15,854 bases of DNA from Oscillospiraceae bacterium (GTDB taxonomy: Bacteria; Bacillota; Clostridia; Christensenellales; Aristaeellaceae), in NCBI GenBank assembly GCA_031266295.1, contig JAISBH010000055.1:1-15854 (forward strand). Reading direction: 5' to 3'. Position numbers and translations under genes: made by a program. Below are positions 15,821 to 15,854 of the stretch, one piece after another. The first letter of the stretch is position 1; every line of letters begins with the position of its first letter. The notes under the pieces were generated by a model, which was not told the DNA's origin, did no database searches, and saw nothing but the letters and a program-made list of their open reading frames with translations.

Positions 15821-15854
15821 AGAACCCCCCTCTGTCGCTGCGGCGACATCTCCC
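15821..15854. repeat. GC-rich palindromic dispersed repeat, copy 2, inverted and cut by the window edge
   Basis: The reverse complement of this segment matches 24-52 at the left edge for 29 bases, then differs in having six rather than five bases in the G-run. The GTCGC-TGCG-GCGAC hairpin is retained. The copy continues beyond the window. The 85 bases between the last gene and this repeat hold only a weak AGAAG-CCTCT-CTTCT stem (15757-15771) with no T-tract. Confidence 0.75.

Noticed and set aside
1..15854. CRISPR array, tRNA, rRNA, integrase or transposase
   Set aside because: No evenly spaced direct repeats, tRNA cloverleaf, rRNA-like sequence or recombinase motifs were found on either strand.

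Overview
The window looks like chromosomal DNA from an uncultured, fairly GC-rich bacterium of the Clostridia (Bacillota), probably from a gut-like habitat. The evidence is strong GGAGG-type ribosome binding sites, consensus SigA promoters, lipoprotein-type signal peptides, a Bacillota-style acetyl-type MetA, and a palindromic GC-rich dispersed repeat at both window edges that resembles repeats common in gut Clostridia. No rRNA, tRNA, CRISPR array, transposase or phage gene was found. Taxonomy below class level is not supported.

Layout. Positions 1-60 hold a dispersed palindromic repeat. At 67-1236 (minus) lies a secreted, probably lipid-anchored GH5 glycosidase. Its promoter carries a LacI-family-like palindrome between the -35 and -10 boxes. 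A divergent, perfect-consensus SigA promoter (1355-1384) drives the main feature: a tightly packed seven-gene, ten-kilobase plus-strand cluster (1421-11432). It encodes, in order, a proline-rich lipoprotein with a possible degenerate VWA fold, a four-helix membrane protein, a tubulin/FtsZ-like GTPase, a 1063-residue Hsp70/actin-like ATPase with a large unknown N-terminal region, a single-pass membrane protein with a short coiled coil, a secreted protein with a peptidoglycan-binding-like domain, and a secreted seven-repeat beta-propeller. A 29-bp hairpin (11471-11537) closes the cluster.

The rest is ordinary metabolism and cell-envelope functions. An M29 aminopeptidase (11542-12657, minus) lies downstream of metA (12700-13677, minus), whose Glu111 predicts acetyl-CoA rather than succinyl-CoA as donor. 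Overlapping divergent promoters separate metA from a secreted CE4 polysaccharide deacetylase (13820-14761, plus). An Fe-S flavoprotein-like NAD(P)H-type reductase (14773-15480) and a small acidic protein of unknown function (15481-15735) follow. A second, inverted copy of the edge repeat ends the window.

How the genes may work together. The seven-gene cluster pairs a cytoplasmic tubulin-like GTPase with an actin/Hsp70-like ATPase. Its other members are placed in the membrane and outside it, and one has a wall-binding-type domain. I infer an envelope-spanning cytoskeletal or membrane-remodelling machine. This is the best candidate for an undescribed system here. The function is inference; the folds and the operon layout are visible in the sequence.
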